Origin: Maricaulis sp048270265 | GTDB taxonomy: Bacteria > Pseudomonadota > Alphaproteobacteria > Caulobacterales > Maricaulaceae | NCBI RefSeq assembly: GCF_048270265.1 | Contig: NZ_JBLWTD010000009.1 | Span: 42,980-106,979, forward strand | Direction: 5' to 3' | DNA length: 64,000 bases | Part shown: in pieces, positions 21,909 through 31,121 of the stretch | Layout: each line of letters starts with the position of its first letter | Position numbering within the stretch: position 1 is the first letter of the stretch | Position numbers and translations under genes: made by a program | Notes under the pieces: generated by a model | What the model was told of the DNA's origin: nothing | The model's database searches: none | The model's input: only the letters and a program-made list of their open reading frames with translations

Positions 21909-23348
21909 ATGAGCACTTCTAAAGGCCGTATTGTCCAGATCACTGGCGCCGTCGTCGACGTTGAATTCGATGGTGAACTGCCCAACATCCTCAACGCCTT
22001 GCTGTCGACCAATGACGGCAAGCCGCTGACCCTCGAGGTCTCGCAGCATCTCGGCGAGAACACGGTTCGCACCATCGCCATGGACGCGACCGAGGGCCTG
22101 CAACGCGGCGTCGAAGTTGTCGACACCGGCGCACCGATCATGGTTCCGGTTGGTCCGGGTACGCTCGGCCGCATCATGAACGTGACCGGCGCGCCGATCG
22201 ATGAAGCGGGCGATATCCCGCACACGATGACGGCCCCGATTCACCGTGCGGCTCCATCCTTTGCCGAACAGGCAACGGAAGCTGAAATCCTGCCGACCGG
22301 CATCAAGGTCGTCGATCTGCTCTGCCCCTACGCAAAGGGCGGCAAGATCGGCCTGTTCGGCGGCGCCGGCGTTGGCAAGACGGTTCTCATCCAGGAGCTG
22401 ATCAACAACATCGCCAAGATGTTCGGTGGTTACTCGGTCTTCGCCGGTGTTGGCGAGCGGACCCGTGAAGGTAATGACCTCTACTGGGAAATGATCGAAT
22501 CAGGCGTCAACAAGGACCCGAAAGAGCATGAAGGCTCGACCGAAGGTTCGCGTTGTTCGCTGGTCTTCGGCCAGATGAACGAGCCTCCGGGAGCCCGTGC
22601 CCGCGTCGCCCTGTCGGGTCTCGCCCAGGCTGAGTATTTCCGCGATGAAGAGGGCAAGGACGTTCTCTTCTTCGTCGACAATATCTTCCGCTTCACCCAG
22701 GCCGGCTCCGAAGTGTCCGCCCTGCTCGGCCGTATCCCGTCCGCGGTGGGCTATCAGCCAACCCTGTCGACGGACATGGGCGCGCTGCAGGAACGCATCA
22801 CCTCGACCAACAAGGGTTCGATCACCTCGGTGCAGGCCGTTTACGTGCCCGCCGATGACCTGACCGACCCGGCGCCTGCCACAACCTTCGCCCACCTCGA
22901 TGCGACCACGGTTCTCAACCGTGCGATTTCGGAAAAGGGTATCTATCCGGCTGTGGATCCGCTCGATTCGAGCTCGCGTATTCTCGAGCCACGCATCGTG
23001 GGCGACGATCACTACAACACTGCCCGCCGGGTCCAGGAAACGCTTCAGCGTTACAAGGCCCTGCAGGACATCATCGCCATCCTCGGCATGGACGAGCTGT
23101 CCGAAGAGGACAAGATGCTGGTGACCCGCGCCCGCAAGATCGAGCGCTTCCTGTCGCAGCCATTCGACGTGGCCGAAATCTTCACCGGCTTCCCGGGCAT
23201 CCAGGTGCCTGTGGCTGATACGGTCAAGGGCTTCAAGGCGATCTGTGACGGCGAATATGATCACCTTCCCGAGCAGGCCTTCTACATGGTCGGCACGATC
23301 GAAGACGCGGTGAAAAAAGCCGAGAAAATGGCTGCGGAGGCCGCATAA
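21909..23348 (+). CDS. atpD: F1 ATP synthase beta subunit
   Basis: 479 residues, catalytic subunit making ATP from ADP and Pi. P-loop GGAGVGKTVLI near residue 152, catalytic Glu in GVGERTREGNDLYWEM, the DNIFRFTQAGSEVSALLGR block, and the DELSEEDK region. Ribosome-binding site GAGGGGAAG precedes the start. Confidence 0.98.
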   Translation: MSTSKGRIVQITGAVVDVEFDGELPNILNALLSTNDGKPLTLEVSQHLGENTVRTIAMDATEGLQRGVEVVDTGAPIMVPVGPGTLGRIMNVTGAPIDEAGDIPHTMTAPIHRAAPSFAEQATEAEILPTGIKVVDLLCPYAKGGKIGLFGGAGVGKTVLIQELINNIAKMFGGYSVFAGVGERTREGNDLYWEMIESGVNKDPKEHEGSTEGSRCSLVFGQMNEPPGARARVALSGLAQAEYFRDEEGKDVLFFVDNIFRFTQAGSEVSALLGRIPSAVGYQPTLSTDMGALQERITSTNKGSITSVQAVYVPADDLTDPAPATTFAHLDATTVLNRAISEKGIYPAVDPLDSSSRILEPRIVGDDHYNTARRVQETLQRYKALQDIIAILGMDELSEEDKMLVTRARKIERFLSQPFDVAEIFTGFPGIQVPVADTVKGFKAICDGEYDHLPEQAFYMVGTIEDAVKKAEKMAAEAA

Positions 23349-23380
23349 GCGGTCTCCGGCACTAGCCGGAGAGTAACCTG

Positions 23381-23782
23381 ATGGCTGACAAGCTGCATTT
23401 TGACCTCGTATCGCCTGAGCGCCGCCTGTTTGCGGGTGAAGTCGATATGGTTGTGGTTCCCGGTGAAGACGGCGATTTCGGCGTCCTGCCGAAGCATGCG
23501 CCCTTCATGTCGGTGATCCGATCCGGTGCGATCATCATTACGCGGGACGGCGTGAACGAGCGGACCTTCATCCATGGCGGTTTCGCCGAGGTGACGCCGG
23601 AAGGCCTGACCATCCTGGCCGAGGAAGCGATCCCGGTTTCCGAGATTGATGTCGCCAAGGTCGAGCGGGAACTGGTTGATGCCCGTGAAGATGTCGGCTT
23701 CGCCAAGACCGAGGAAGCTCGCGAGAGCGCCGAAGCCCTGGTGAGCAAGCTGGAAGCGATGCAGGCGGTCGCGGCAAACTGA
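23381..23782 (+). CDS. atpC: F1 ATP synthase epsilon subunit
   Basis: 133 residues; GGAGAG upstream of ATG 23381. N-terminal beta-sandwich (LHFDLVSPERRLFAGEVDMV, GDFGVLPKHAPFM) and a C-terminal helical pair that couples or inhibits rotation. Last gene of the operon; a strong terminator follows 26 bp after the stop. Confidence 0.96.
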   Translation: MADKLHFDLVSPERRLFAGEVDMVVVPGEDGDFGVLPKHAPFMSVIRSGAIIITRDGVNERTFIHGGFAEVTPEGLTILAEEAIPVSEIDVAKVERELVDAREDVGFAKTEEARESAEALVSKLEAMQAVAAN

Positions 23783-23806
23783 TTTCGCGCACCGATTGAA
23801 ACATGA

Positions 23807-24835
23807 TCAGGGCCGTTCCGGATGGAGCGGCCCTTTTCCTTGGCTAGCGGGGGGCTCCGCGCGGGCCCGCTTGCGCCACTCGCTCGGGGTCTCGCCGGTG
23901 ACATCCTTGAACGCCTTGTTGAAATTGGAGCGGGTCTGGAAGCCGCAATCGAGCATCAGCTCGACCAGCGGGCGCTCCGGCGCTGCCCTCATGAGGCGCT
24001 GGGCCTCGGCAATGCGCCAGCCATTGATCCAGCGGCTGACGCTGGTGCCGTGCAGGTCATTGACCGCTTCCGAGACGCTGCGTTGTGGCAGGGCGAGCTG
24101 GCGTGCCAGACGGGCCACGGTCAATTCCGGGTCCAGCCAGGGGCGCGCCTCGGTCATGTGCGCGTCCAGGCGGGCGCGGATCGTCTCGCCACCGGCACCG
24201 CCACGGCGTATTCGGGTCATGATCCAGCTGATCGGTCCGTTCTGGTGCAGGCTGGTGAGCAGAAAATAGACGAGGAAGACAAAGAAGCCGGCGATGGTGA
24301 TCGCCAGGGTCAGCGAGTGCCCGAGATCCTCATTTCCTACCAGTTCGATCATCACCAGAAGGTCGGTCAGGGCCATCGCGTACAGCCAGCCGCACACCAT
24401 GTATTTCCAGCGCTGCCCGGCCGGCGTCGGGGCCCGGACCGTGATCATCGCATGGACGCCGTAGAAGACCAGCGCCGCGATGATGGCGGCATCGAGATAG
24501 GGGCCATCCGGCAGGACGAGCCGCGCCAGAATCAGTCCGGCCGGTCCGAGCAGGTGGGCGAGGTCGGGCAGGGCCAGGCCCTGATCGGGCCGGGCGGCCG
24601 TGCGCAGGTGCAGGAAAATCGCCGGCGGCATGGCCATGGCAAGGACCGGTCGCCACCAGACCAGGGACGGCATCAGACCCAGCAGGGCCAGGCTGGTGAG
24701 CGTGTGCTGGATCGCAAACAGGGCAAACACCAGGGCCAGCAGCCGGTGCGCGAGCCTGGGCCCGGGGCGCAGGTTGGCCAGATAGAGGGCGATGATTGCC
24801 GACAGCGCGGTCGAGATGTGCAGGATTGACGTCAT
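23807..24835 (-). CDS. Membrane-anchored AraC-family transcription regulator
   Basis: 342 residues from ATG 24835 (MTSILHISTALSAIIALYLANL); the frame is open to 24973 but those residues look non-coding. The N-terminal ~210 residues contain about six to seven hydrophobic helices. The C-terminal ~110 residues hold two AraC helix-turn-helix motifs (LTVARLARQLALPQRSVSEAV and LVELMLDCGFQTRSNFNKAF) with the family ending GETPSEWRKR. This layout suggests a regulator sensing a signal at or in the membrane. It is divergent from the secreted amidohydrolase gene (126 bp apart), its most obvious possible target. Ligand unknown. Confidence 0.85.
   Translation of the reverse strand: MTSILHISTALSAIIALYLANLRPGPRLAHRLLALVFALFAIQHTLTSLALLGLMPSLVWWRPVLAMAMPPAIFLHLRTAARPDQGLALPDLAHLLGPAGLILARLVLPDGPYLDAAIIAALVFYGVHAMITVRAPTPAGQRWKYMVCGWLYAMALTDLLVMIELVGNEDLGHSLTLAITIAGFFVFLVYFLLTSLHQNGPISWIMTRIRRGGAGGETIRARLDAHMTEARPWLDPELTVARLARQLALPQRSVSEAVNDLHGTSVSRWINGWRIAEAQRLMRAAPERPLVELMLDCGFQTRSNFNKAFKDVTGETPSEWRKRARAEPPASQGKGPLHPERP
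23809..23837 (+). terminator. Rho-independent terminator of the atp operon
   Basis: AGGGCCGTTCC and GGAGCGGCCCT pair (one G-T) around a 4-nt loop and run into TTTT. It overlaps the last ~10 codons of the convergent AraC-type gene, so its sequence serves both as terminator and coding DNA. On the minus strand no U tract follows the stem. Confidence 0.85.
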
Positions 24836-24960
24836 CCTGACTTGATACGGCGTCTTGCTGTCTTGTCCAAGATCGCGCTCGGGCCTGTCCTCGATCGCGC
24901 TTGAGGGCGCGGCCCGGCATGAAAGCGTGTTGTCTGCGGCGTCGCCAAAGGAGGCCCGCC

Positions 24961-26502
24961 ATGAAACGCTCAAAGACCCGCACCCCGTTCGCCGCTGCCC
25001 TGTTGCTGGGCCTTGTCATAACCCAGCCAGCGCTCTGCCAGTCTGAACCCGCAGACGACCTCGTCATCATGCATGCCACCCTGCTCAGCCCCGAGCGGGC
25101 CGCCCCTTTGCAGGATGCCTGGGTGAGGGTCAGCGGTGACCGGATCGTGGAGATTGGCAGCGGCGCCGTCGATCCCGGCGGCGCACGGGTGATCGACGCC
25201 GAACGCGGCTATCTCATCCCCGGCCTGATCGACAGCCATGTCCATCTCTACCACGCCACAGGATTGCGGGCGCGCTACACCGACAATTACGCCGCGCTTT
25301 ATGATGATTACATGCAGCAGCAACCGCGCAGCTTTCTGTTCCATGGATTCACGACGGTGATCGAGCTCAATGCCGACGCGCCGACGAATGCGCGGTTCGA
25401 AGCCGCACCGCTGCACCCCCATCTGGTCCATTGCGGCCAGGGCGTTGTGCTGTCGGACGGCTTCATGGCGCTCGAGCTTGAGGGGGCGCCGGTGGGAGAG
25501 ACCTATCCAGGCTATCTGATCGACAGCCATGCTGGCGGTCTCGTGCCGGCCGGAGAAAATCCGGCGGCGCACACGCCTGAGGCCGCTGTGGCGTCCGTTC
25601 TTGGTCAGGGTGGTCAATGCATCAAGCTCTACTACGAAGAGGCCCTGTGGTGGCCTGGAGGGGCGCCAGACTTCCGTCTGCCCTCGGTCGGGATCGCCCG
25701 CGATGTAGTCGAGGCTGCCCATGCGGCCAACCTGCCGGTCCTGCTGCATGCGACCACTCCGGCCGGACATGAATTCGCGCTTCAGTCCGGAATCGATATT
25801 CTCGCGCACGGAATGTGGGAGTGGACCGGTCAGTCCTTCACCGACCCCCGGCCGGCGCCGCCAACGGCGGCGATTGCCCGCGAAGTCGCGCGCTCGCCGA
25901 TCGCCGTTCAGCCGACCATCCAGACCATCCGCAATACCGCCAGCCTGTTCGATCCTGCCGTGCTCGCAGATCCCGCCTGGGCCGATGCGGTCCCGCGGGA
26001 TTATCTGGGCTATCTGCACAGTGAAGCCCAGGTCCAGCGTGAGCAATTCATCGCCATGTTCGGCGAGATGATCGCGCCGGGCGGCGATGCCGCCGATATG
26101 GGGGCGGCCCAGTCGGCATTCTTGCGTCGGTATCAGGGCCTGATCTGGAGCATGTCGGCCGAGGGCGCACACTTCCTTTTCGGCAGCGATACCGCCGTTG
26201 GCGGATTTGGCTGGGCCTCGCCGCCGGGCCTGGCCGGATATTGGGAGATGCAGAACTGGGCCGATGCCGGCATCCCGCTGCCGGTCCTGTTCCGCGCGAT
26301 GACGATCGACAATGCCCTGGCCTTCGGACTGGACGGCGAGATCGGTACGATCGAGCCGGGCAAGCGCGCTGACTTGCTGATCCTGCGCGGCAATCCACTC
26401 GCTGATGTCAACGCCTATGACCGGATCGAGACCGTTATTCTCGCCGGCGAGGTGATCGACCGCGCGGAGCTGTCCGCACGGCGAATGGTGACCATGGAGT
26501 GA
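24961..26502 (+). CDS. Secreted amidohydrolase-superfamily metal hydrolase
   Basis: 513 residues from ATG 24961, preceded by a perfect AAGGAGG. Begins with a signal peptide (basic KRSKTR, hydrophobic FAAALLLGLVITQPALC), so it is periplasmic or exported. Superfamily features: IPGLIDSHVHLYH with the metal His pair (His93, His95), a Lys in CIKLYYEEALWW that may be the carbamylated bridging residue, LLHATTPAGHEFAL, ILAHGMWEW, FGSDTAVGGFGWASPPGL and the final strand GTIEPGKRADLLILRGNPL. Imidazolonepropionase-like and dipeptidase-like members share this plan; the substrate cannot be read from sequence. Probably controlled by the divergent AraC protein. Confidence 0.85.
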   Translation: MKRSKTRTPFAAALLLGLVITQPALCQSEPADDLVIMHATLLSPERAAPLQDAWVRVSGDRIVEIGSGAVDPGGARVIDAERGYLIPGLIDSHVHLYHATGLRARYTDNYAALYDDYMQQQPRSFLFHGFTTVIELNADAPTNARFEAAPLHPHLVHCGQGVVLSDGFMALELEGAPVGETYPGYLIDSHAGGLVPAGENPAAHTPEAAVASVLGQGGQCIKLYYEEALWWPGGAPDFRLPSVGIARDVVEAAHAANLPVLLHATTPAGHEFALQSGIDILAHGMWEWTGQSFTDPRPAPPTAAIAREVARSPIAVQPTIQTIRNTASLFDPAVLADPAWADAVPRDYLGYLHSEAQVQREQFIAMFGEMIAPGGDAADMGAAQSAFLRRYQGLIWSMSAEGAHFLFGSDTAVGGFGWASPPGLAGYWEMQNWADAGIPLPVLFRAMTIDNALAFGLDGEIGTIEPGKRADLLILRGNPLADVNAYDRIETVILAGEVIDRAELSARRMVTME

Positions 26503-26543
26503 GGGGTTGGCTGGTTGCCGGCAAGGATCTCGCGGTGGTGAGG

Positions 26544-27044
26544 CTAGCGGGCGAAAGCGCGGAATGCCTCGGCCACCTGCAGATAGACATCCCGTTTCCA
26601 GGGAATGATCAGGTCCGGAATCTCGGCCAGCTCGCCCCAGCGCCAGGCATCGAATTCAACCTCGGCATGACGCTGGAGGTCGATATCGGCATCGCTGCCG
26701 TGAAAGCGGAAGGCAAACCAGCGCTGCTTCTGTCCAAGATGGCGCTTCTTGTGAAAGCGCGGATCCTCGCGCACCTCGGGCGGGTAGTCATAGGCGATCC
26801 AGCCAGGAATATTGCCGAGCGGCGTCACGCGGTCGGGGCGTATGCCGGTTTCCTCTTCCAGCTCGCGCAGGGCAGCGGTTTCAAGCACCTCCCCGGCATC
26901 GACCCCGCCTTGCGGCAATTGCCAGTTCCAGGGCGGCGGCGTGTCATCCCGGCGACCCAGCCAGACCTGGCCCGCGGCATTGAACAACGCGATCCCGACA
27001 TTGGCGCGGTGATGGGGCCAGGGATCGGCGGACGCAGGCATCAA
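26544..27044 (-). CDS. rppH: RNA pyrophosphohydrolase (Nudix)
   Basis: 166 residues. Removes pyrophosphate from 5' ends of mRNA, starting decay. Complete Nudix box GGVDAGEVLETAALRELEEETGI (shown by its G-x5-E-x7-R-E-x2-E-E pattern, residues ~46-68), preceded by WNWQLPQGG and followed by WIAYDYPPEV and GQKQRWFAFRF, all typical of RppH. Its start overlaps the end of the upstream deacetylase-like gene by 4 bp (ATGA). Confidence 0.93.
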   Translation of the reverse strand: MMPASADPWPHHRANVGIALFNAAGQVWLGRRDDTPPPWNWQLPQGGVDAGEVLETAALRELEEETGIRPDRVTPLGNIPGWIAYDYPPEVREDPRFHKKRHLGQKQRWFAFRFHGSDADIDLQRHAEVEFDAWRWGELAEIPDLIIPWKRDVYLQVAEAFRAFAR

Positions 27045-28378
27045 TGCCCCGATGCGGCAGGCGCCGGTGCGTGCTCGGCCGCACTCGATGCTTCAGCCGG
27101 AGGTCGCGACCAGCGATTGTCGATGACCTGTTCCGGCTCGGGCTGGAGCGCCCGGGCCTCGGCTTCCATGCGGGCCTGCAGGCGCCGGCGGGCCATGACC
27201 GCCGACGGCGGTGCGAGCTGATAACCGCGCGTATCGAGGGTGCGGGCCCAGTCGCGCACATGATCCACGGTCGTCGGATAGGAGAAGCCGGCCCCGAGCG
27301 CGGCGCCATTCTGCAGCGCCAGCGCTTCAAGCGTCAGCAAGTGATTGTCGATCGCCGTCGGGCTGGGGTCCTCGTCGAGCACCCGGTCGGCAATGGCGTA
27401 CTGGACATTGGTGGCCCGCGCCGCGGAATCGATCACGGTCCGGCGTCCGGCACCGTCATGCAGGAAGGCGACGCCCCGCGACTCAAGCCCTTGCAGCAGC
27501 TGGGTCATCGCCGGTTCCGACGCCGAGAAACGGGCGCCGAGATAGTTGGAGACCGCGAAATACCCGGTTGTCCGGCTCAATATCCATTCCAGACGGGCAA
27601 GATTGTCCGCTGCAGGAGCGTCGGCCAGAAGGGTCTGCGGGCCGGGATCATTATTGGGATAGTCGAAAGGCTCCATCGGCGCTTCGATCAGGACTTCATG
27701 TCCGGCTGCGCGGGCCCGATCGACCCAAGTCTGCAGGTCGCGGGTATAGGGCGCGAAACTGAGGGCGATTTCCGGTGGCAATTCATCGATCGCCGCCTGG
27801 GTCACGGTCCGGTTGAGACCGAGACCGCCGATCACCACGGCAATCGTTGGCGCGGTCGGATCGCCATGGAAGGGGCGGGCATAGGCCCGCGAGGCGCGCA
27901 GGCCATTCGGCGGAATCACCGGCAAGGGCCCATTGGGAGTGTTTTCTGTCAGTCCCGGCAAGGGCGCGGGCGCCAGAGCCTCCGCGCTGTTGGCGCTGGC
28001 GGCATGGCGGGCCTCGGCATCGGCGGGATCCGAGCCCGTTGTCGTGGCAGCGCGAGCCGTCTCGAACCGGTCATCGACGCCGGGCAGATGTGCTTCCTCG
28101 ACACCTTCCGGCTCGATGAAACGGATCGGAAGCGGGTCATCCTCTGCCGGGGCAATCCGCAATTCTGCCGCTGGATAGACGGTCTCCGCCGGTGCCGGTG
28201 CAACTCCGCCCCGGGCGAGCGGTGGCTGCAGGTCGGCCTCGCCGAATACGGCGACGCTCAGGATGACGCCGCCAAACAGGACAGCGGCACCCAGCCCGGC
28301 AAACAGCGGTGCCTTGATGGTCAGGAGAGGTTCGACATGACGCAGGACAGCACTGGGCATCGGAGCAATCTTCGACAA
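27041..28378 (-). CDS. YibQ-type divergent polysaccharide deacetylase family protein
   Basis: 445 residues. One N-terminal membrane helix (~20-43, LFAGLGAAVLFGGVILSVAV), a ~150-residue Ala/Pro-rich linker, and a C-terminal DUF610/YibQ domain with TIAVVIGGLGLNRT, IALSFAPYTRDLQ and EVLIEAPMEPFDYPNNDPGP. The family has the polysaccharide deacetylase fold; envelope function is poorly defined. It commonly sits beside envC, ctpA and rppH in alphaproteobacteria, as here, pointing to cell-wall remodelling. The linker is unusually long. Confidence 0.85.
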   Translation of the reverse strand: MSKIAPMPSAVLRHVEPLLTIKAPLFAGLGAAVLFGGVILSVAVFGEADLQPPLARGGVAPAPAETVYPAAELRIAPAEDDPLPIRFIEPEGVEEAHLPGVDDRFETARAATTTGSDPADAEARHAASANSAEALAPAPLPGLTENTPNGPLPVIPPNGLRASRAYARPFHGDPTAPTIAVVIGGLGLNRTVTQAAIDELPPEIALSFAPYTRDLQTWVDRARAAGHEVLIEAPMEPFDYPNNDPGPQTLLADAPAADNLARLEWILSRTTGYFAVSNYLGARFSASEPAMTQLLQGLESRGVAFLHDGAGRRTVIDSAARATNVQYAIADRVLDEDPSPTAIDNHLLTLEALALQNGAALGAGFSYPTTVDHVRDWARTLDTRGYQLAPPSAVMARRRLQARMEAEARALQPEPEQVIDNRWSRPPAEASSAAEHAPAPAASGH

Positions 28379-28473
28379 GCGAATTAACCGGTTGTGCGTC
28401 CGATCAGACGCACCAATTCACTGTCAAAACTGCCCTGTCCCGGAAAAGAAACGGTTAACGCCCGGTGACACAA

Positions 28474-28503
28474 CCCTGCCCGCACAACGGTGTGCGGGCA
28501 GGG
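28474..28503 (-). terminator. Strong hairpin between ctpA and yibQ-type gene
   Basis: Perfect 12-bp stem CCCTGCCCGCAC/GTGCGGGCAGGG with 6-nt loop, directly after the ctpA stop on the minus strand. Only TTGTG follows the stem, so termination may be partial or the hairpin may protect the 3' end of the ctpA mRNA. Confidence 0.5.
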
Positions 28504-28519
28504 TGTTGTTGTCGTTGAG

Positions 28520-29833
28520 CTAGTGCAGCGCGGCCTGCTGGCTTTCCATTGCAGTGCGCAGGACTTCGCGGGCACGGGAGAGTTGGAAATCCTCGTCTTC
28601 CGGCCAGTCCGCCGGCGGCTGTTCGATGGCCGCGATATCGGCTTCCGCTCGGCCTTCGCCGTTTTCATTCTCGAGCGCGCCGGGGAGGTCGGCCTCAAGC
28701 CGCACCGAAGGACCGGCGTCCTCTTCATCCGCGGAAATCGGGAAGGAGCTGATCTGAAGGTCCGGAACAATACCCGTGCCCTGGATCGAGCGGCCCGCCG
28801 GCGTGTAATAGCGTCCGGTGGTCAGGCGCAGGGCGCCGTCACGGCCGCCGCGCAGCGGGATGATGGTCTGGACCGAACCCTTGCCGAAACTGGTCATACC
28901 GACCAGTTCGGCGCGTTCGCGGTCCTGCAGGGCACCGGCGACAATTTCGGCGGCGCTGGCCGAGCCTTCATTGATCAGGATCACGATCGGCGCACCATTG
29001 AGGCGGTCGCCCGGGCGGGCGTTATAGCGCTGGGTGTCGCGCGGATCGCGATTGCGGGTTGAAACGACCTCACCGCCATCGAGGAAGACATCCGTCACCC
29101 CGATCGCCTGGTCGAGCAGACCGCCCGGATTATAGCGGACGTCGAGGATCAGGCCCGGCAGTGGTCCGCCATTCTCGGCTTCCAGCTCGGCAATGCCTTC
29201 GAGCACCATTTCCGTGGTGCGCTCATTGAAGCCGGCAATGCGCAGATAGGGGGTGCCATCCTCCTCGATGCGCGTGGCAACCGTGCGCAGCGGGATGGTG
29301 TCGCGCACCAGGGTGACGTCGAACGGGTCCTCGCCAGAGCGGGAAATGGTGATCGTCACCGGATCGCCGACGGCACCGCGCATCATCTCGACTGCGCTGT
29401 CGACCGTAATGCCGATAATGCTGTCGCCATCGACGGCGATGATGCGGTCATTGGTGCGCAGACCGGCACGTTCGGCCGGGGTATCGCTGATTGGTGACAC
29501 GATGGTGATGAATTCGTCGCGCTTGGTCACTTCCATGCCCAGACCGCCATATTCGCCGCGCGTGGTCACGCGCAGGTCTTCATAGCTGTCGGGATTGTGA
29601 TAGGCGGAATGGGGGTCGAGCGAGGTCAGCATGCCTTCAATGGCTGCTTCGATCAGCTGGGTCTGGTCGGTATCGGTGACGTAGTCGGACTCAATACGGC
29701 TCAGCACGTCACCGAACAGCTCAAGCTGACGGAACGTCTCCGAATGGTCCTCCTGCCGCCCCTCGGCAGCCACGGTGATGGCAACCGCCCCGAGCGCAAA
29801 GGCCAGGATTGAAGCGAAGACATTGATGCGCAT
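28520..29833 (-). CDS. ctpA: Carboxy-terminal processing protease (S41A)
   Basis: 437 residues with an N-terminal signal/anchor (FASILAFALGAVAITVAAEG), so periplasmic. A PDZ domain (~90-170, GGLGMEVTKRDEFITIVSPI, GLRTNDRIIAVDG) precedes the S41 catalytic domain with Ser in NEGSASAAEIVAGALQD and Lys in TSFGKGSVQTI, the Ser-Lys dyad. The last ~65 residues are acidic and probably disordered. The family trims periplasmic proteins, often cell-wall hydrolases, fitting the adjacent EnvC-like gene. Confidence 0.93.
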   Translation of the reverse strand: MRINVFASILAFALGAVAITVAAEGRQEDHSETFRQLELFGDVLSRIESDYVTDTDQTQLIEAAIEGMLTSLDPHSAYHNPDSYEDLRVTTRGEYGGLGMEVTKRDEFITIVSPISDTPAERAGLRTNDRIIAVDGDSIIGITVDSAVEMMRGAVGDPVTITISRSGEDPFDVTLVRDTIPLRTVATRIEEDGTPYLRIAGFNERTTEMVLEGIAELEAENGGPLPGLILDVRYNPGGLLDQAIGVTDVFLDGGEVVSTRNRDPRDTQRYNARPGDRLNGAPIVILINEGSASAAEIVAGALQDRERAELVGMTSFGKGSVQTIIPLRGGRDGALRLTTGRYYTPAGRSIQGTGIVPDLQISSFPISADEEDAGPSVRLEADLPGALENENGEGRAEADIAAIEQPPADWPEDEDFQLSRAREVLRTAMESQQAALH

Positions 29834-29863
29834 ACCAACTCGCGTCCTTTGTGCGCGAAAGTC

Positions 29864-31090
29864 CTATTCCGATTGTGCGCCGGATCTGAGCCAGGGCCCG
29901 GGATCCATTGCATGACCGTCTCTACGCAGCTCCAGATACAATTCTGGGGCCGTTTGCCCGCCATCGGGCATGGCACCAACCGGTTCGCCAGCCAGAACGC
30001 TCTGCCCGGCGCTGGCGTAAGTTACGGCCATGCCGGACAGGACCATATAGTAGCCCTCCCCGACATTGAGTATCAAGAGTCCACCATACGTGCTGAACGG
30101 TCCGGCGAACTCGACGCGTCCGTCGAAGGGAGACACTACCTGCGCCTGGCTGCGAGTCCGAATGAATATTCCTTCAGATGCTGTGCCATCTTCAGCCAGT
30201 TCGGCATAACGGCGCACCACGTCCCCCGTTGCCGGGGGTCTCAGCCGGCCGCGCGCATCGGCAAATCGCAGGGTTTCCAGGGGCGCATCGGGTGCGCGGG
30301 CCGCAACCAGGTCCCGCATCGGGCGCATATGCGGCGCGGGAATGCTGTCCGGCAGTTCGATTCGGCGCGGATTGAGGCTGGGCATGACGGCGGCCATCTG
30401 CGTCAGCTCGCTCAGGAGCGAGCGGATCGAGCGGGCCCGTTCACCGGCCGAGCTGGAGGCTTCGAGGAAGGCCACCGCCTCATCGCGGCGGCGGGCTTCC
30501 AGTGCCCGGCGCTCGGCGATCAGCGCCTGCAGCTCCAGCCGCTGGGCCGACAGCGCGTCTTCCGCGCTGGCCAGGACAGTGCTCTGGGTCTCGATGTCGC
30601 TGCGAATCGCGCGCAGCCGCGCCAGCTCCTCGGACAATGTCTGGGCGCGCGCCTGGAGTTCGGGAGCAACCTGCGCCATCAGGGTCGCGGCCCGGGCGGC
30701 CTGCGCGGCATCGTCCGGTGCTGCCAGGATAGCCGGAGGGGTCTGGGTCTCGATTCTCTGGATCGCGGCGAGAATATCGGTGAGGGTTTCGCGTTCAGCG
30801 GCGAGCCGCGCCAGGATGTCAGCCTCTTCGCTGCCCAGCCGGGCCAGCTCGCCCGTGGCGGCCAGGGCGGCCTGTTCGCTATTGCCGACGCGTTGGCCCA
30901 GTTCCACCAATTGGCGTTGCATCAAGGCGATTTCCGCGGCGACTTCTTCGGCCTGTTCACGGGCCGCTTCGGCGCGCGCGGCCGCTTCGCGGGCCTCCTG
31001 CTCGAGCTGTTCGGCCGTGGCCGCATCGGCTGGCGGGGCGCCAGCCGGCTGAGCCTGGGTCAGCACGAGGGTGAGGGCGAGGAGATACAT
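29864..31090 (-). CDS. EnvC-like murein hydrolase activator with degenerate LytM domain
   Basis: 408 residues. Signal peptide (LLALTLVLTQAQPAGA), then a long Ala/Glu/Arg-rich coiled coil (~30-280) and a C-terminal M23/LytM-like domain (~300-405). Zinc ligands of active LytM enzymes are absent: where H-x-G-x-D is expected there is SEGIFIRT, and where H-L-H is expected there is ELYLELR. That fits EnvC-type proteins, which activate amidases allosterically at the division site rather than cut peptidoglycan. Located 30 bp upstream of ctpA. Confidence 0.85.
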   Translation of the reverse strand: MYLLALTLVLTQAQPAGAPPADAATAEQLEQEAREAAARAEAAREQAEEVAAEIALMQRQLVELGQRVGNSEQAALAATGELARLGSEEADILARLAAERETLTDILAAIQRIETQTPPAILAAPDDAAQAARAATLMAQVAPELQARAQTLSEELARLRAIRSDIETQSTVLASAEDALSAQRLELQALIAERRALEARRRDEAVAFLEASSSAGERARSIRSLLSELTQMAAVMPSLNPRRIELPDSIPAPHMRPMRDLVAARAPDAPLETLRFADARGRLRPPATGDVVRRYAELAEDGTASEGIFIRTRSQAQVVSPFDGRVEFAGPFSTYGGLLILNVGEGYYMVLSGMAVTYASAGQSVLAGEPVGAMPDGGQTAPELYLELRRDGHAMDPGPWLRSGAQSE

Positions 31091-31121
31091 GCGCTGACGC
31101 TAGCTGCTTCCCGGTTAAGGC

